Source: Ancylobacter novellus
GTDB taxonomy: Bacteria > Pseudomonadota > Alphaproteobacteria > Rhizobiales > Methylopilaceae
Direction of reading: 5' to 3'
Assembly (NCBI GenBank): GCA_003241695.1
Contig: QFPN01000011.1
Coordinates: 1 to 64,000, forward strand
Length of the DNA stretch: 64,000 bases
Shown: positions 43,874-51,651 of the stretch, piece after piece
Numbering within the stretch: position 1 is the first letter of the stretch
Layout of the letters: every line of letters starts with the position of its first letter
Notes under the pieces: model-generated
Told to the model about the DNA's origin: nothing
Seen by the model: only the letters and a program-made list of their open reading frames with translations
Databases searched by the model: none
Translations under genes and position numbers: made by a program

Positions 43874-44571
43874 GGGATCCTCCCCCGGCCCCATCTTCGC
43901 GCGGGACCTCTGTCTGCAAGGGAATGTCGACCTCACCGGGAGGCGCAATCCGCAGATCTACGGATCGCGGCGTCAGGATACCGCGAGATCGATCGCAATC
44001 GCGTGATCGCATTTCATGTGCGGTCGGCGGCCGAACCATCCCAGAAACGCGCCGTACGCCGTCGAAACCGCCGGTCTGAACTGGGCGACAGGCGCGCCGT
44101 CGGTGGCGTCGATCGACCCACGCCGGGCTGTCCCCAATCTTTTCCACAAGGCGCGCGATCTGTCCGGAGCGGCGCTTTCCGACTGGGGACGTACGGTTTT
44201 CCGCGAACGTCCGGCGCCGCCGTACACCTTTGATTCACGACTCGGACACACCATATCTAGTGTCGACAATTCACTGGGCCAACGAGGGATTGGGATAACG
44301 GCCAATCCGGACTCGACGCAGCGGAAAGACTCGCTTTACCTTCCGTGGCGTCGCCCGGGGCCGTCCAAAGGTTCGCCGAGAGAGCGACGCTCAAACCGAT
44401 CACGATCGTCCGGGAGGGTGAGCCCATCCTCCGGCCCGGCTCCGCGCAGCCTGCGCGGCGGGAGAAGTTGCGTCTTCGCGACTCGGACGAACCTTCAGTC
44501 GCCGGCCTCGCAGTCGGCCCGGACAGCGTCGCAAGGCGCCTGTCAGACCATTTGGAAGCTTGGGGAGCACA
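43874..44571. other. Long gene-free region upstream of nrdJ
   Basis: This 698-base divergent gap between the RTX gene and nrdJ has no convincing gene; the open frames across it lack family traits. It holds a NrdR-box-like site at 44248-44263. A DnaA-box-like TTTTCCACA lies near 44150. I see no cobalamin riboswitch here, although NrdJ needs B12. Confidence 0.5.
44248..44263 (+). promoter_or_regulatory. NrdR-box-like operator upstream of nrdJ
   Basis: ACACCATATCTAGTGT matches 14 of 16 positions of the NrdR consensus acaCwAtATaTwGtgt. NrdR boxes normally come as pairs about three helical turns apart; I could not find a second convincing copy at the expected distance. The site is 308 bases upstream of the nrdJ start, so the promoter must lie close to it with a long leader. 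Confidence 0.6.
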
Positions 44572-47500
44572 ATGCGCATCGACCGTCGCTACACCAGGGC
44601 CGGCCAGTCTCCCTACGCCGAGATCCCCTTCCGCAAGGCGACCAGCGAAATCCGCAATCCGGACGGCTCGGTCGTGTTCCGCGCGGCCGACATCGACGTG
44701 CCGGAGGCCTGGAGCCAGGTGGCGGTCGACATTCTCGCCCAGAAGTACTTCCGCAAGGCCGGCGTTCCCGCAAAGCTGAGGCCGATCGAGGAGAACACGG
44801 TTCCGTCCTGGCTCTGGCGCTCGGTCGCCGACGAGGCGGCGCTCCAGTCCCTGCCCGAAGCCGACCGCTTCACCGGCGAGCGCGACGCACGGCAGGTGTT
44901 CGACCGACTGGCCGGCACCTGGACCTATTGGGGATGGGGACAGGGCTATTTCGACGCCGAGGACGACGCCCGCGCCTTCTTCGACGAGCTGGCGTACATG
45001 CTCGCGACCCAAAAGGCCGCGCCGAACTCGCCGCAGTGGTTCAACACCGGCCTGCACTGGGCCTACGGCATCGACGGTCCCTCCCAGGGCCACTTCTACG
45101 CCGACCACAAGACCGGCGAGGTGCGCCCCTCCGAGTCGTCCTATGAGCGCCCGCAGCCGCACGCCTGCTTCATCCAGGGCGTCTCGGACGACCTCGTGAA
45201 CGAGGGCGGCATCATGGACCTTTGGGTCCGCGAGGCGCGCCTGTTCAAATACGGCTCGGGCACCGGCTCGAACTTCTCGCAGCTTCGCGGCGAGGGCGAG
45301 CGGCTCTCGGGCGGCGGTCGCTCGTCCGGCCTGATGTCGTTCCTCAAGATCGGCGACCGCGCCGCCGGCGCCATCAAGTCGGGCGGCACCACGCGCCGCG
45401 CGGCCAAGATGGTCGTGGTCGACGCCGATCACCCCGACATCGAGACCTATGTCTCCTGGAAGGTGAAGGAGGAGCAGAAGGTCGCGGCGCTCGTCACCGG
45501 CTCCAAGGTCGTCAAGAAGCACCTCAAGGCGATCCTGAAGGCCTGCGTGAACTGCGACGGCCCCGGCCGCGACTGCTGCGACCCGGAGAAGAACCCGGCG
45601 CTGAAGCGCGAGGTGAAGCTCGCCCGCAGGAGCCAAGTCTCCGACAACCTGATCAAGCGCGTGCTGCAGCAGGCCGCGCAGGGCCATGCCGAGATCGACC
45701 TCGAGACCTTCACGACCGACTGGGACGGCGAGGCCTATCTCACCGTTGCGGGCCAGAACTCGAACAATTCGGTGCGCGTCACCGACGAGTTCCTGCGCGC
45801 GGTCGAGGCGGACGGGGACTGGAACCTCGTCGGCCGCACGACGGGCAAGGTGACGAAGACGCTGAAGGCCCGCGGCCTGTGGGACCAGATCTCCTACGCG
45901 GCCTGGGCCTGCGCCGATCCCGGCATCCAGTACCACACCACCGTCAACGACTGGCACACCTGCCCGGCGTCAGGCCCGATCCGCGCCTCGAATCCGTGCT
46001 CGGAGTACATGTTCCTCGACGACACGGCCTGCAATCTCGCCTCGCTTAACCTGCTGCAGTTCCGCCGCGCGGATAAGTCGTTCGACGTCGAGGCCTACAG
46101 CCACGCCTGCCGGCTGTGGACGATCGTTCTGGAAATTTCAGTTCTCATGGCGCAGTTCCCCTCGCGCCAGATCGCGGCGCTGTCGTGGAAGTTCCGCACG
46201 CTCGGCATCGGCTACGCCAATATCGGCGGCCTGCTGATGTCGTCCGGCGTCGCCTATGACAGCCCGGAAGCCCGCGCGCTCTGCGGCGCGCTCTCGGCTC
46301 TGATGACGGGCGTCTCCTATGCGACCTCGGCCGAAATGGCCGCCGAACTCGGGGCCTTCGACGGCTTCCCCGAGAACCGTGACCACATGCTCCGCGTCAT
46401 ACGCAACCACGCCCGCGCCGCCCGCGGCGAGGCGGCCGGCTACGAGCAGCTCTCCACCCTCCCCGTCCCCCTCGACGTCGCTTCGGTGAAGCAGCGCGAG
46501 ATCGCGACCGCGGCGCAGGACGTGTGGGCCAAGGCTCTCGCGCTCGGCGAGATCCACGGCTTCCGCAACGCGCAGGTCTCGGTCGTCGCGCCGACCGGCA
46601 CGATCGGCCTCGTGATGGACTGCGACACGACCGGCATCGAGCCCGACTTCGCGCTGGTGAAGTTCAAGAAGCTCGCGGGCGGCGGCTACTTCAAGATCAT
46701 CAACCGCGCGGTCCCCGAGGCGCTCCGCGCGCTCGGCTACGCCGAGCACCAGATCGCCGAGATCGAGGCCTACGCGGTCGGCCACGGCTCGATGCGGCAG
46801 GCGCCGGGCGTCAACCCCTCGACGCTGCGCTCGAAGGGCTTTTCCGACGAGGCGATCGAGACGCTCGAAGCCGCCTGCAAGTCGGCGTTCGACATCAAGT
46901 TCATCTTCAACAAGTGGACGCTGGGCGAAGCCTTCCTCACGCAGGCGCTGAAGGTGCCGGCCGAGAAGCTCGAGGATCCCAGCTTCGAGCTGCTCGCCCA
47001 TCTCGGCTTCTCGAAGGCCGAGATCGAGGCCGCCAACACCCATGTGTGCGGCGCGATGACGGTGGAGGGCGCGCCGCACCTCGCGACCCAGCACTATCCG
47101 GTGTTCGACTGCGCCAACGCCTGCGGCCGCACGGGCAAGCGGTTCCTCTCGGTCGAGAGCCACATCCGCATGATGGCGGCGGCGCAGCCCTTCATCTCGG
47201 GCGCGATCTCCAAGACCATCAACATGCCGAACGACGCCACGGTGGAAGACTGCGCCGCGGCCTACGATCTCTCGTGGAAGCTCGCGCTGAAGGCGAACGC
47301 GCTCTATCGCGACGGCTCGAAGCTCTCTCAGCCCCTGAACTCGCAGCTGATCGCGGACGACGAGGACGAGGACGACGCCGTCGAGACGCTCGTGGCTCAG
47401 CCGGCCGCGGCGCGCACCGCCCAGGTCATCGAGAAGATCGTCGAGCGCGTGCAGCTCGTGCGCGAGCGCGAGAAGCTGCCGTCCCGCCGCAAGGGCTACA

Positions 47501-48288
47501 CCCAGAAGGCGATCGTCGGCGGGCACAAGGTCTACCTGCGCACCGGCGAGTATGACGACGGCCGCATCGGCGAGATCTTCATCGACATGCACAAGGAAGG
47601 CGCGGCCTTCCGCTCGGTGATGAACAATTTCGCGATCGCGGTCTCATTGGGCCTGCAATACGGCGTGCCGCTCGAGGAATATGTCGAGGCCTTCACCTTC
47701 ACCCGCTTCGAGCCGGCGGGCTTCGTGCAGGGCAACGACACGATCAAGAACGCGACGTCGATCCTCGACTACGTGTTCCGCGAGCTCGCGATCTCGTATC
47801 TGTCGCGCTACGACCTCGCCCACGTCGACCCGTCGAGCATCACGCCCGACGCGCTCGGCGAGGGCGTGACCGAGGACAAGGCTCCCGCGCCCGTCCCCGT
47901 CTCCAAGGGCCTCGTGCGCGGCCGCCAGCTGACCGCGGTGCCGAGCTCTTCGCCGAGCGGAGAACCGCGTGGGTCAGCCGCCGCCTCGAACGTGACGGCG
48001 ATCGGCGGCCGGCCGGCGGTGACCGCCATCTCGTCGGGCGCCGCCGCCACGGCGCTGAAGCGCGAGCCGGCTCCCGCCCGCGAGGAGACGCCGGCCCTCG
48101 GCCATCTCGCCTGGGAGGCCCCCGCTGCGCCTGCGCCCGCTGCTAAGACGGCGGAAGCCCGCCGCGCGGAAGCGCGCGTCAGGGGTTACGAGGGCGACAA
48201 CTGCTCGGAATGCGGCAACTACACGATGGTGCGCAACGGCACGTGCCTGAAGTGCGACACGTGTGGGTCGACGAGCGGGTGCAGCTGA
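44572..48288 (+). CDS. nrdJ: Adenosylcobalamin-dependent ribonucleotide reductase (class II)
   Basis: Class II ribonucleotide reductase of 1238 residues, making deoxyribonucleotides with adenosylcobalamin as radical source, with or without oxygen. Seen: HACFIQGVSDDLVNEGG with the first redox cysteine, KYGSGTGSNFSQLRG, RRAAKMVVVDADHPDIETYV, NPCSEYMFLDDTACNLAS with the thiyl-radical cysteine, QVSVVAPTGTIGLVMDCDT, and a C-terminal zinc-ribbon-like CSECGNYTMV...CLKCDTCGSTSGC. A cysteine-rich insert (CVNCDGPGRDCCDPEKNP) is normal for the alphaproteobacterial form. ATG at 44572 has GGGGAG 6 bases upstream. A NrdR-box-like site is present upstream. Confidence 0.97.
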   Translation: MRIDRRYTRAGQSPYAEIPFRKATSEIRNPDGSVVFRAADIDVPEAWSQVAVDILAQKYFRKAGVPAKLRPIEENTVPSWLWRSVADEAALQSLPEADRFTGERDARQVFDRLAGTWTYWGWGQGYFDAEDDARAFFDELAYMLATQKAAPNSPQWFNTGLHWAYGIDGPSQGHFYADHKTGEVRPSESSYERPQPHACFIQGVSDDLVNEGGIMDLWVREARLFKYGSGTGSNFSQLRGEGERLSGGGRSSGLMSFLKIGDRAAGAIKSGGTTRRAAKMVVVDADHPDIETYVSWKVKEEQKVAALVTGSKVVKKHLKAILKACVNCDGPGRDCCDPEKNPALKREVKLARRSQVSDNLIKRVLQQAAQGHAEIDLETFTTDWDGEAYLTVAGQNSNNSVRVTDEFLRAVEADGDWNLVGRTTGKVTKTLKARGLWDQISYAAWACADPGIQYHTTVNDWHTCPASGPIRASNPCSEYMFLDDTACNLASLNLLQFRRADKSFDVEAYSHACRLWTIVLEISVLMAQFPSRQIAALSWKFRTLGIGYANIGGLLMSSGVAYDSPEARALCGALSALMTGVSYATSAEMAAELGAFDGFPENRDHMLRVIRNHARAARGEAAGYEQLSTLPVPLDVASVKQREIATAAQDVWAKALALGEIHGFRNAQVSVVAPTGTIGLVMDCDTTGIEPDFALVKFKKLAGGGYFKIINRAVPEALRALGYAEHQIAEIEAYAVGHGSMRQAPGVNPSTLRSKGFSDEAIETLEAACKSAFDIKFIFNKWTLGEAFLTQALKVPAEKLEDPSFELLAHLGFSKAEIEAANTHVCGAMTVEGAPHLATQHYPVFDCANACGRTGKRFLSVESHIRMMAAAQPFISGAISKTINMPNDATVEDCAAAYDLSWKLALKANALYRDGSKLSQPLNSQLIADDEDEDDAVETLVAQPAAARTAQVIEKIVERVQLVREREKLPSRRKGYTQKAIVGGHKVYLRTGEYDDGRIGEIFIDMHKEGAAFRSVMNNFAIAVSLGLQYGVPLEEYVEAFTFTRFEPAGFVQGNDTIKNATSILDYVFRELAISYLSRYDLAHVDPSSITPDALGEGVTEDKAPAPVPVSKGLVRGRQLTAVPSSSPSGEPRGSAAASNVTAIGGRPAVTAISSGAAATALKREPAPAREETPALGHLAWEAPAAPAPAAKTAEARRAEARVRGYEGDNCSECGNYTMVRNGTCLKCDTCGSTSGCS

Positions 48289-48320
48289 AGAGGTCTCGCG
48301 TCTTGGGGCCGACACGCCGC

Positions 48321-48405
48321 CGTCATCGCCGGGCTTGACCCGGCGATCCATCGGCCGCGGATGCGGCCAGCGTGATGCATGTCCGGGACAAGCTCGGGAA
48401 TGACG
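48321..48405. repeat. Intergenic palindromic repeat (copy E)
   Basis: The element starts CGTCATCGCCGGGCTTGACC and ends GACAAGCTCGGGAATGACG, imperfect complements. The centre GGCCGCGGATGCGGCC is itself an inverted repeat, so a three-arm structure is possible. It is in the same orientation as copy F, with the GIY-YIG gene between them, and lies 32 bases after nrdJ. Confidence 0.82.
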
Positions 48406-48434
48406 ACTGCGGGATCAACAGGCATCATCCAGCA

Positions 48435-48722
48435 ATGGGCGGATGGGTCTATATTCTCGCAAGCGGCCCCGGCGGCACGCTCTATGTCGGTGTCACGAAC
48501 GATATCGTGCGTCGCGTCTTCGAGCACAGGTCCGGAGCTGTCGCGGGTTTCACAAAGCGCTACGGCGTGAAAGACCTCGTTTATTTCGAGCGCCACGAGA
48601 CCATCACGGGCGCGATCCAACGCGAAAAGAACATCAAGCACTGGCCGCGCGAGTGGAAGATCGATCTGATCGTGGCGATGAACCCGAACTGGCGCGATCT
48701 CTGGGACGAGATTGCATCCTGA
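48435..48722 (+). CDS. GIY-YIG nuclease family protein
   Basis: Single-domain GIY-YIG protein of 95 residues (UPF0213 type). The GIY-YIG strand pair is VYILASGPGGTLYVGVTND (residues 5-23), with V-Y-I and Y-V-G in place of the consensus triplets, followed by RRVFEHRSG with the catalytic-type arginine and histidine. The end has the AIQREKNIKHWPREWK pattern with the conserved glutamate and K-W. Such proteins are predicted DNA endonucleases of unknown role and are often multi-copy in alphaproteobacteria. The gene lies between two copies of a dispersed palindromic repeat (48321 and 48749). ATG at 48435 is used; an earlier ATG at 48372 lies inside the repeat. Confidence 0.88.
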   Translation: MGGWVYILASGPGGTLYVGVTNDIVRRVFEHRSGAVAGFTKRYGVKDLVYFERHETITGAIQREKNIKHWPREWKIDLIVAMNPNWRDLWDEIAS

Positions 48723-48748
48723 GGCTCAGCGTCTTGGTTCCCTCCGCA

Positions 48749-48832
48749 GTGATCGCCGGGTTTGACCCGGCGGTCCATCGGCCGCGGACGCGGCCGGCGT
48801 GATGGATGCCCGGGTCAAGCCCGGGCATGACG
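48749..48832. repeat. Intergenic palindromic repeat (copy F)
   Basis: This closely resembles copy E. The left part runs GTGATCGCCGGGTTTGACCC, the centre is GGCCGCGGACGCGGCC, and the right arm runs GATGCCCGGGTCAAGCCCGG to GCATGAC. It is a direct copy of E in the same orientation, starting 26 bases after the GIY-YIG stop codon and ending 76 bases before the YcaQ-like gene. Confidence 0.85.
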
Positions 48833-48907
48833 GCTGCGGTCAGACACGACGATAATAGCCAAATCGGCTTATCGGCTCGCGCTGAACTGCAACGTATCGC
48901 AGACATC

Positions 48908-50083
48908 ATGACTCAATCCGTCTCGCTCCCCCTCGCCCGCCGCATCGCGCTTGCGGCGCAGGGGTTCGGCGTCAAACGTCCCGACGCCCCCGCCCCGGCG
49001 CATCTCCGCAAGCTCGCAGATCGGCTCCACCTCTTCCAGATCGACAGCGTCAACGTTCTCGCGCGCGCCCATTATCTCCCGGCGTTCTCGCGGCTCGGGG
49101 CTTACGACCGCGCGGCGTTCGACAGGCTCGCCTGGGGGAAGAAGCGCGAGAAGAAACTCTTCGAGTACTGGGCGCACGAGGCCTCGCTGCTGCCGTTCGA
49201 GCTGCAGCCGCTCCTGCGCTGGCGGATGCAGGAGGCCGATCGGGGCGAGCGGTGCTACGGCTCGATGCGCGTCTTCGCGACAGAGCGGCGCGCCGAAGCC
49301 ATGACGCTGCTCGAGCGCATCCGCGCCGAAGGGCCGCTCGCGACCGCTGATTTCGAGGCGCACAAGGGCCAGTCCGGCTGGTGGGAGTGGAGCGACGTCA
49401 AGCGCGCGCTCGAATGGCTGTTCTGGGCCGGGCACATCACAACGGCGACCCGCAAGGGCAGTTTTGCGCGGGTCTACGACCTCACCGAGCGCGTCATCCC
49501 GGCCGATGTGCTGGCGCTCCCCACGCCCAGCCCCTCCGAGGCTCACCGCGCGCTGATCGAACGCGCGGCGGCCGCCCACGGGATCGCGACCGAGGCCGAG
49601 CTTCGCGATTATTTTCGGCTGTCGCCGGAGGCCGCGCGGACGGCGGTGGAGACGCTCGCCGAGGAGGGCGTCCTGGTTCCCGTCGCGGTTCCGGGCTGGC
49701 GACACGCGTGGCTTCATCGCGACGCGCGCCAGCCCCGCCGCATCGATGCGCGGGCGTTGCTCGCGCCGTTCGATCCGCTGGTCTGGGAGCGCGGGCGCAC
49801 CGAGCGGCTGTTCGGCTTCCGCTACCGGATCGAAATCTACGTGCCTGAACACAAGCGCGAGCACGGCTATTACGTGCTGCCCTTCCTGCTCGGCGACCGC
49901 CTCGTGGCCCGCGTCGACTTGAAGAGCGACCGCAAGGCCGGGCGACTCGTCGTGCGGCGCGCCGGTTTCGAGCCCGACGCGCCGCCGCATGCCGGCGACG
50001 CGCTGCGGGAGGAACTCGCGCTCATGGCCGCATGGCTCGGTCTCCCGGAAGTCGACGCGAGCCGGGTCGGACGGCCGGGCTAA
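48908..50083 (+). CDS. YcaQ/AlkX family winged-helix DNA glycosylase
   Basis: Protein of 391 residues of the HTH_42 (YcaQ) family, DNA glycosylases that unhook interstrand cross-links and excise alkylated bases. The catalytic Q-x-D is Q44-I-D46 in LHLFQIDSVNVLARAHYLPAFSRLG. Three winged-helix units follow, with FEYWAHEASLLPFELQPLLRWRM, KRALEWLFWAGHITTATRKG, and LLAPFDPLVWERGRTERLFGFRYRIEIYVPEHKREHGYYVLPFLLGDRLVARVDLK, split here across family blocks. Length matches YcaQ-type enzymes. ATG at 48908 gives the family start. It converges with the secreted beta-propeller-like gene. Confidence 0.9.
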   Translation: MTQSVSLPLARRIALAAQGFGVKRPDAPAPAHLRKLADRLHLFQIDSVNVLARAHYLPAFSRLGAYDRAAFDRLAWGKKREKKLFEYWAHEASLLPFELQPLLRWRMQEADRGERCYGSMRVFATERRAEAMTLLERIRAEGPLATADFEAHKGQSGWWEWSDVKRALEWLFWAGHITTATRKGSFARVYDLTERVIPADVLALPTPSPSEAHRALIERAAAAHGIATEAELRDYFRLSPEAARTAVETLAEEGVLVPVAVPGWRHAWLHRDARQPRRIDARALLAPFDPLVWERGRTERLFGFRYRIEIYVPEHKREHGYYVLPFLLGDRLVARVDLKSDRKAGRLVVRRAGFEPDAPPHAGDALREELALMAAWLGLPEVDASRVGRPG

Positions 50084-50106
50084 GCCCCGGCCGCCCATCG
50101 CCGGGC

Positions 50107-50172
50107 GGCGTCTTTCATTGAGACGCCCTGTCCCTGACGCGAAGACGGGAGGCCGCATCCCGCGCGGCCTCC
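50107..50172. terminator. Two hairpins between convergent genes
   Basis: Two stable hairpins lie in the 105-base gap: a 7-bp stem at 50107-50113/50121-50127 (GGCGTCT/AGACGCC) and a 9-bp stem at 50148-50156/50164-50172 (GGAGGCCGC/GCGGCCTCC). The convergent layout suggests bidirectional termination; T runs are short or absent. Confidence 0.5.
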
Positions 50173-50188
50173 GCCCTTCGTCAGGCCG

Positions 50189-51544
50189 TCACTTTCCGGC
50201 GGGCGCCGGCTCCGCGCCGATCAGGTCCGCTTCCGCCGGGGTCAGTTCCGGGCGGCCCTGCGTCACGGCGCGGGCCGCGGCGGCGCGCTGGCTGAGCGAG
50301 GCCTGGACCGGGGAGCGATAGCCGCGCACCGTCGTCACCGCCCCCTTCGCGCCGACATAAGCGAGGTCGTTGATGTTGTCGTAAGGATCGCCGGAGCCGA
50401 TCAGGCTGCCGGCGGTCAGCGTCAGCGCGGCCTTGGGCGTCTTGGGGCTCGCGGCGTCATAGACCAGGATTTCGTTTCCGCGGCCGAACCAGATGCGGTT
50501 GTTTTCCGGCGTGTATTGCGCGGCCCAGAAATAACCGGGGGCGCCGGCGGAAAAATCGTTGATCGTCTTGAGGTTGGTGAAGTTCTTCGTCCGCACCAGC
50601 TTGCCGCTCATTTGCCAGCTCGCGTTGTAGGCGCCGAGCAGCATGTAGGCGGTCGAGCCGTCGAAGCTGATGTCGCGGACCTCGTAGGGATTTTCCGCGC
50701 TCGGCTTGAACACTGTCTTGATCTTCGCGGCGCTAAGGTCCGTGGCGCCGTAGGCGATCTTCTGGAGCCTGGACTTCTTGTTGTAGGTTCCGCTGACCTG
50801 CGGCCCGCCGAGGCCGGCGACGTAGAGGTCCGAACCGCTAACCGCAAGACCGAAAGCGTTGGCGACGAAGTTCGGATTGGCGTTGTTCGCGCCGACCTTG
50901 ATCGACGAACCGCCCTTGATGGTGAAGCGCACCAGCAGGCTCTTGGCGTAGCTCGACCACGAGCTGTCCGTGAAGGAGAACAAGCCGTAGAGCGCGCCGT
51001 CGATTTCGACGATCGCCTGGCCGTGCGCGACGTAGCCGTTCGGCGTGAGGCTCGCGGGCAGCGTGTAGGCGACGCCGGTCTCCTCGAAGGTCGAGCGGTT
51101 GATCTCCACCACCCGGGCGTTGTCGTAGTCGAGCGCGTAGAGATATTTCCCGACCCTGACGAGCCCGGCCATGTTCCTCACGTTCGGCCAGGTGACGCTC
51201 GCGAGCGGCGTGGGGTTGGTGGCGGGCACGGCGTTGTAGATGTAGGTCGGCGGAACGGCCCCCGGCGCCGCGACGCGGCTGGTCACCGCGACCCTGAGCT
51301 TCTCGCCCGAGGGCACGACGCCCTCGACCTGAGGATCGCCGTTGAGCCCGGTCCTGAGATTGCGGATCGGCGTGATGGCGGTTCCGGCATCTCGAATGCG
51401 TCCGGCCATGCCCTGCGGGCCGCCATTGTAGGTGTAGACCGTGTAGGCCGCGTATCCGCGGGCCGCCTCCTGCGCCGCCGCGCCGATCGGCGCGGCCGAG
51501 ACGAAGAAGAGGGTGGCGAGGCAGGCGGAAATCGTCGTTCGCAT
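50189..51544 (-). CDS. Secreted protein of unknown function, beta-propeller-like, next to a B12-riboswitch receptor
   Basis: Protein of 451 residues, not recognised. A Sec signal peptide ends at about residue 24 (IGAAA-QEA). The mature part has repeated strand-turn units of about 45 residues: GKYLYALDYDNARVVEINRS, GQAIVEIDGALYGLFSFTDS, FGLAVSGSDLYVAGLGGPQV, DISFDGSTAYMLLGAYN, ENNRIWFGRGNEILVYDA. These resemble blades of a beta-propeller such as the YVTN type. No lipobox, enzyme motif or LPxTG was seen. It lies 107 bases downstream of the TonB-dependent receptor on the same strand, under the same cobalamin riboswitch. A role in binding or handling the receptor's ligand is an inference from context. 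Confidence 0.85.
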   Translation of the reverse strand: MRTTISACLATLFFVSAAPIGAAAQEAARGYAAYTVYTYNGGPQGMAGRIRDAGTAITPIRNLRTGLNGDPQVEGVVPSGEKLRVAVTSRVAAPGAVPPTYIYNAVPATNPTPLASVTWPNVRNMAGLVRVGKYLYALDYDNARVVEINRSTFEETGVAYTLPASLTPNGYVAHGQAIVEIDGALYGLFSFTDSSWSSYAKSLLVRFTIKGGSSIKVGANNANPNFVANAFGLAVSGSDLYVAGLGGPQVSGTYNKKSRLQKIAYGATDLSAAKIKTVFKPSAENPYEVRDISFDGSTAYMLLGAYNASWQMSGKLVRTKNFTNLKTINDFSAGAPGYFWAAQYTPENNRIWFGRGNEILVYDAASPKTPKAALTLTAGSLIGSGDPYDNINDLAYVGAKGAVTTVRGYRSPVQASLSQRAAAARAVTQGRPELTPAEADLIGAEPAPAGK

Positions 51545-51651
51545 CGGTCGACCTTTTGGGTTCGGGCCGCGGGGCGCGGCGTCTTCAGAAATCGAGAGAA
51601 CTTTTGATTGGGGGACGTTTCGCGCTCGGATCGCGAACCGATGAGCTGTGA

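Noticed and set aside
44140..44160. DnaA-box-like TTTTCCACA
   Set aside because: A single near-match in a long gap is expected by chance, and there is no cluster or AT-rich unwinding element to suggest an origin.
41927..44233. 768-codon open frame on the plus strand
   Set aside because: It is antisense to three well-supported genes (DUF2155, NDUFA12, RTX protein) and has no recognisable domain.
43973..44305. 110-codon minus-strand frame upstream of nrdJ
   Set aside because: No ribosome site or family trait; it runs across the NrdR-box-like site and the likely promoter region.
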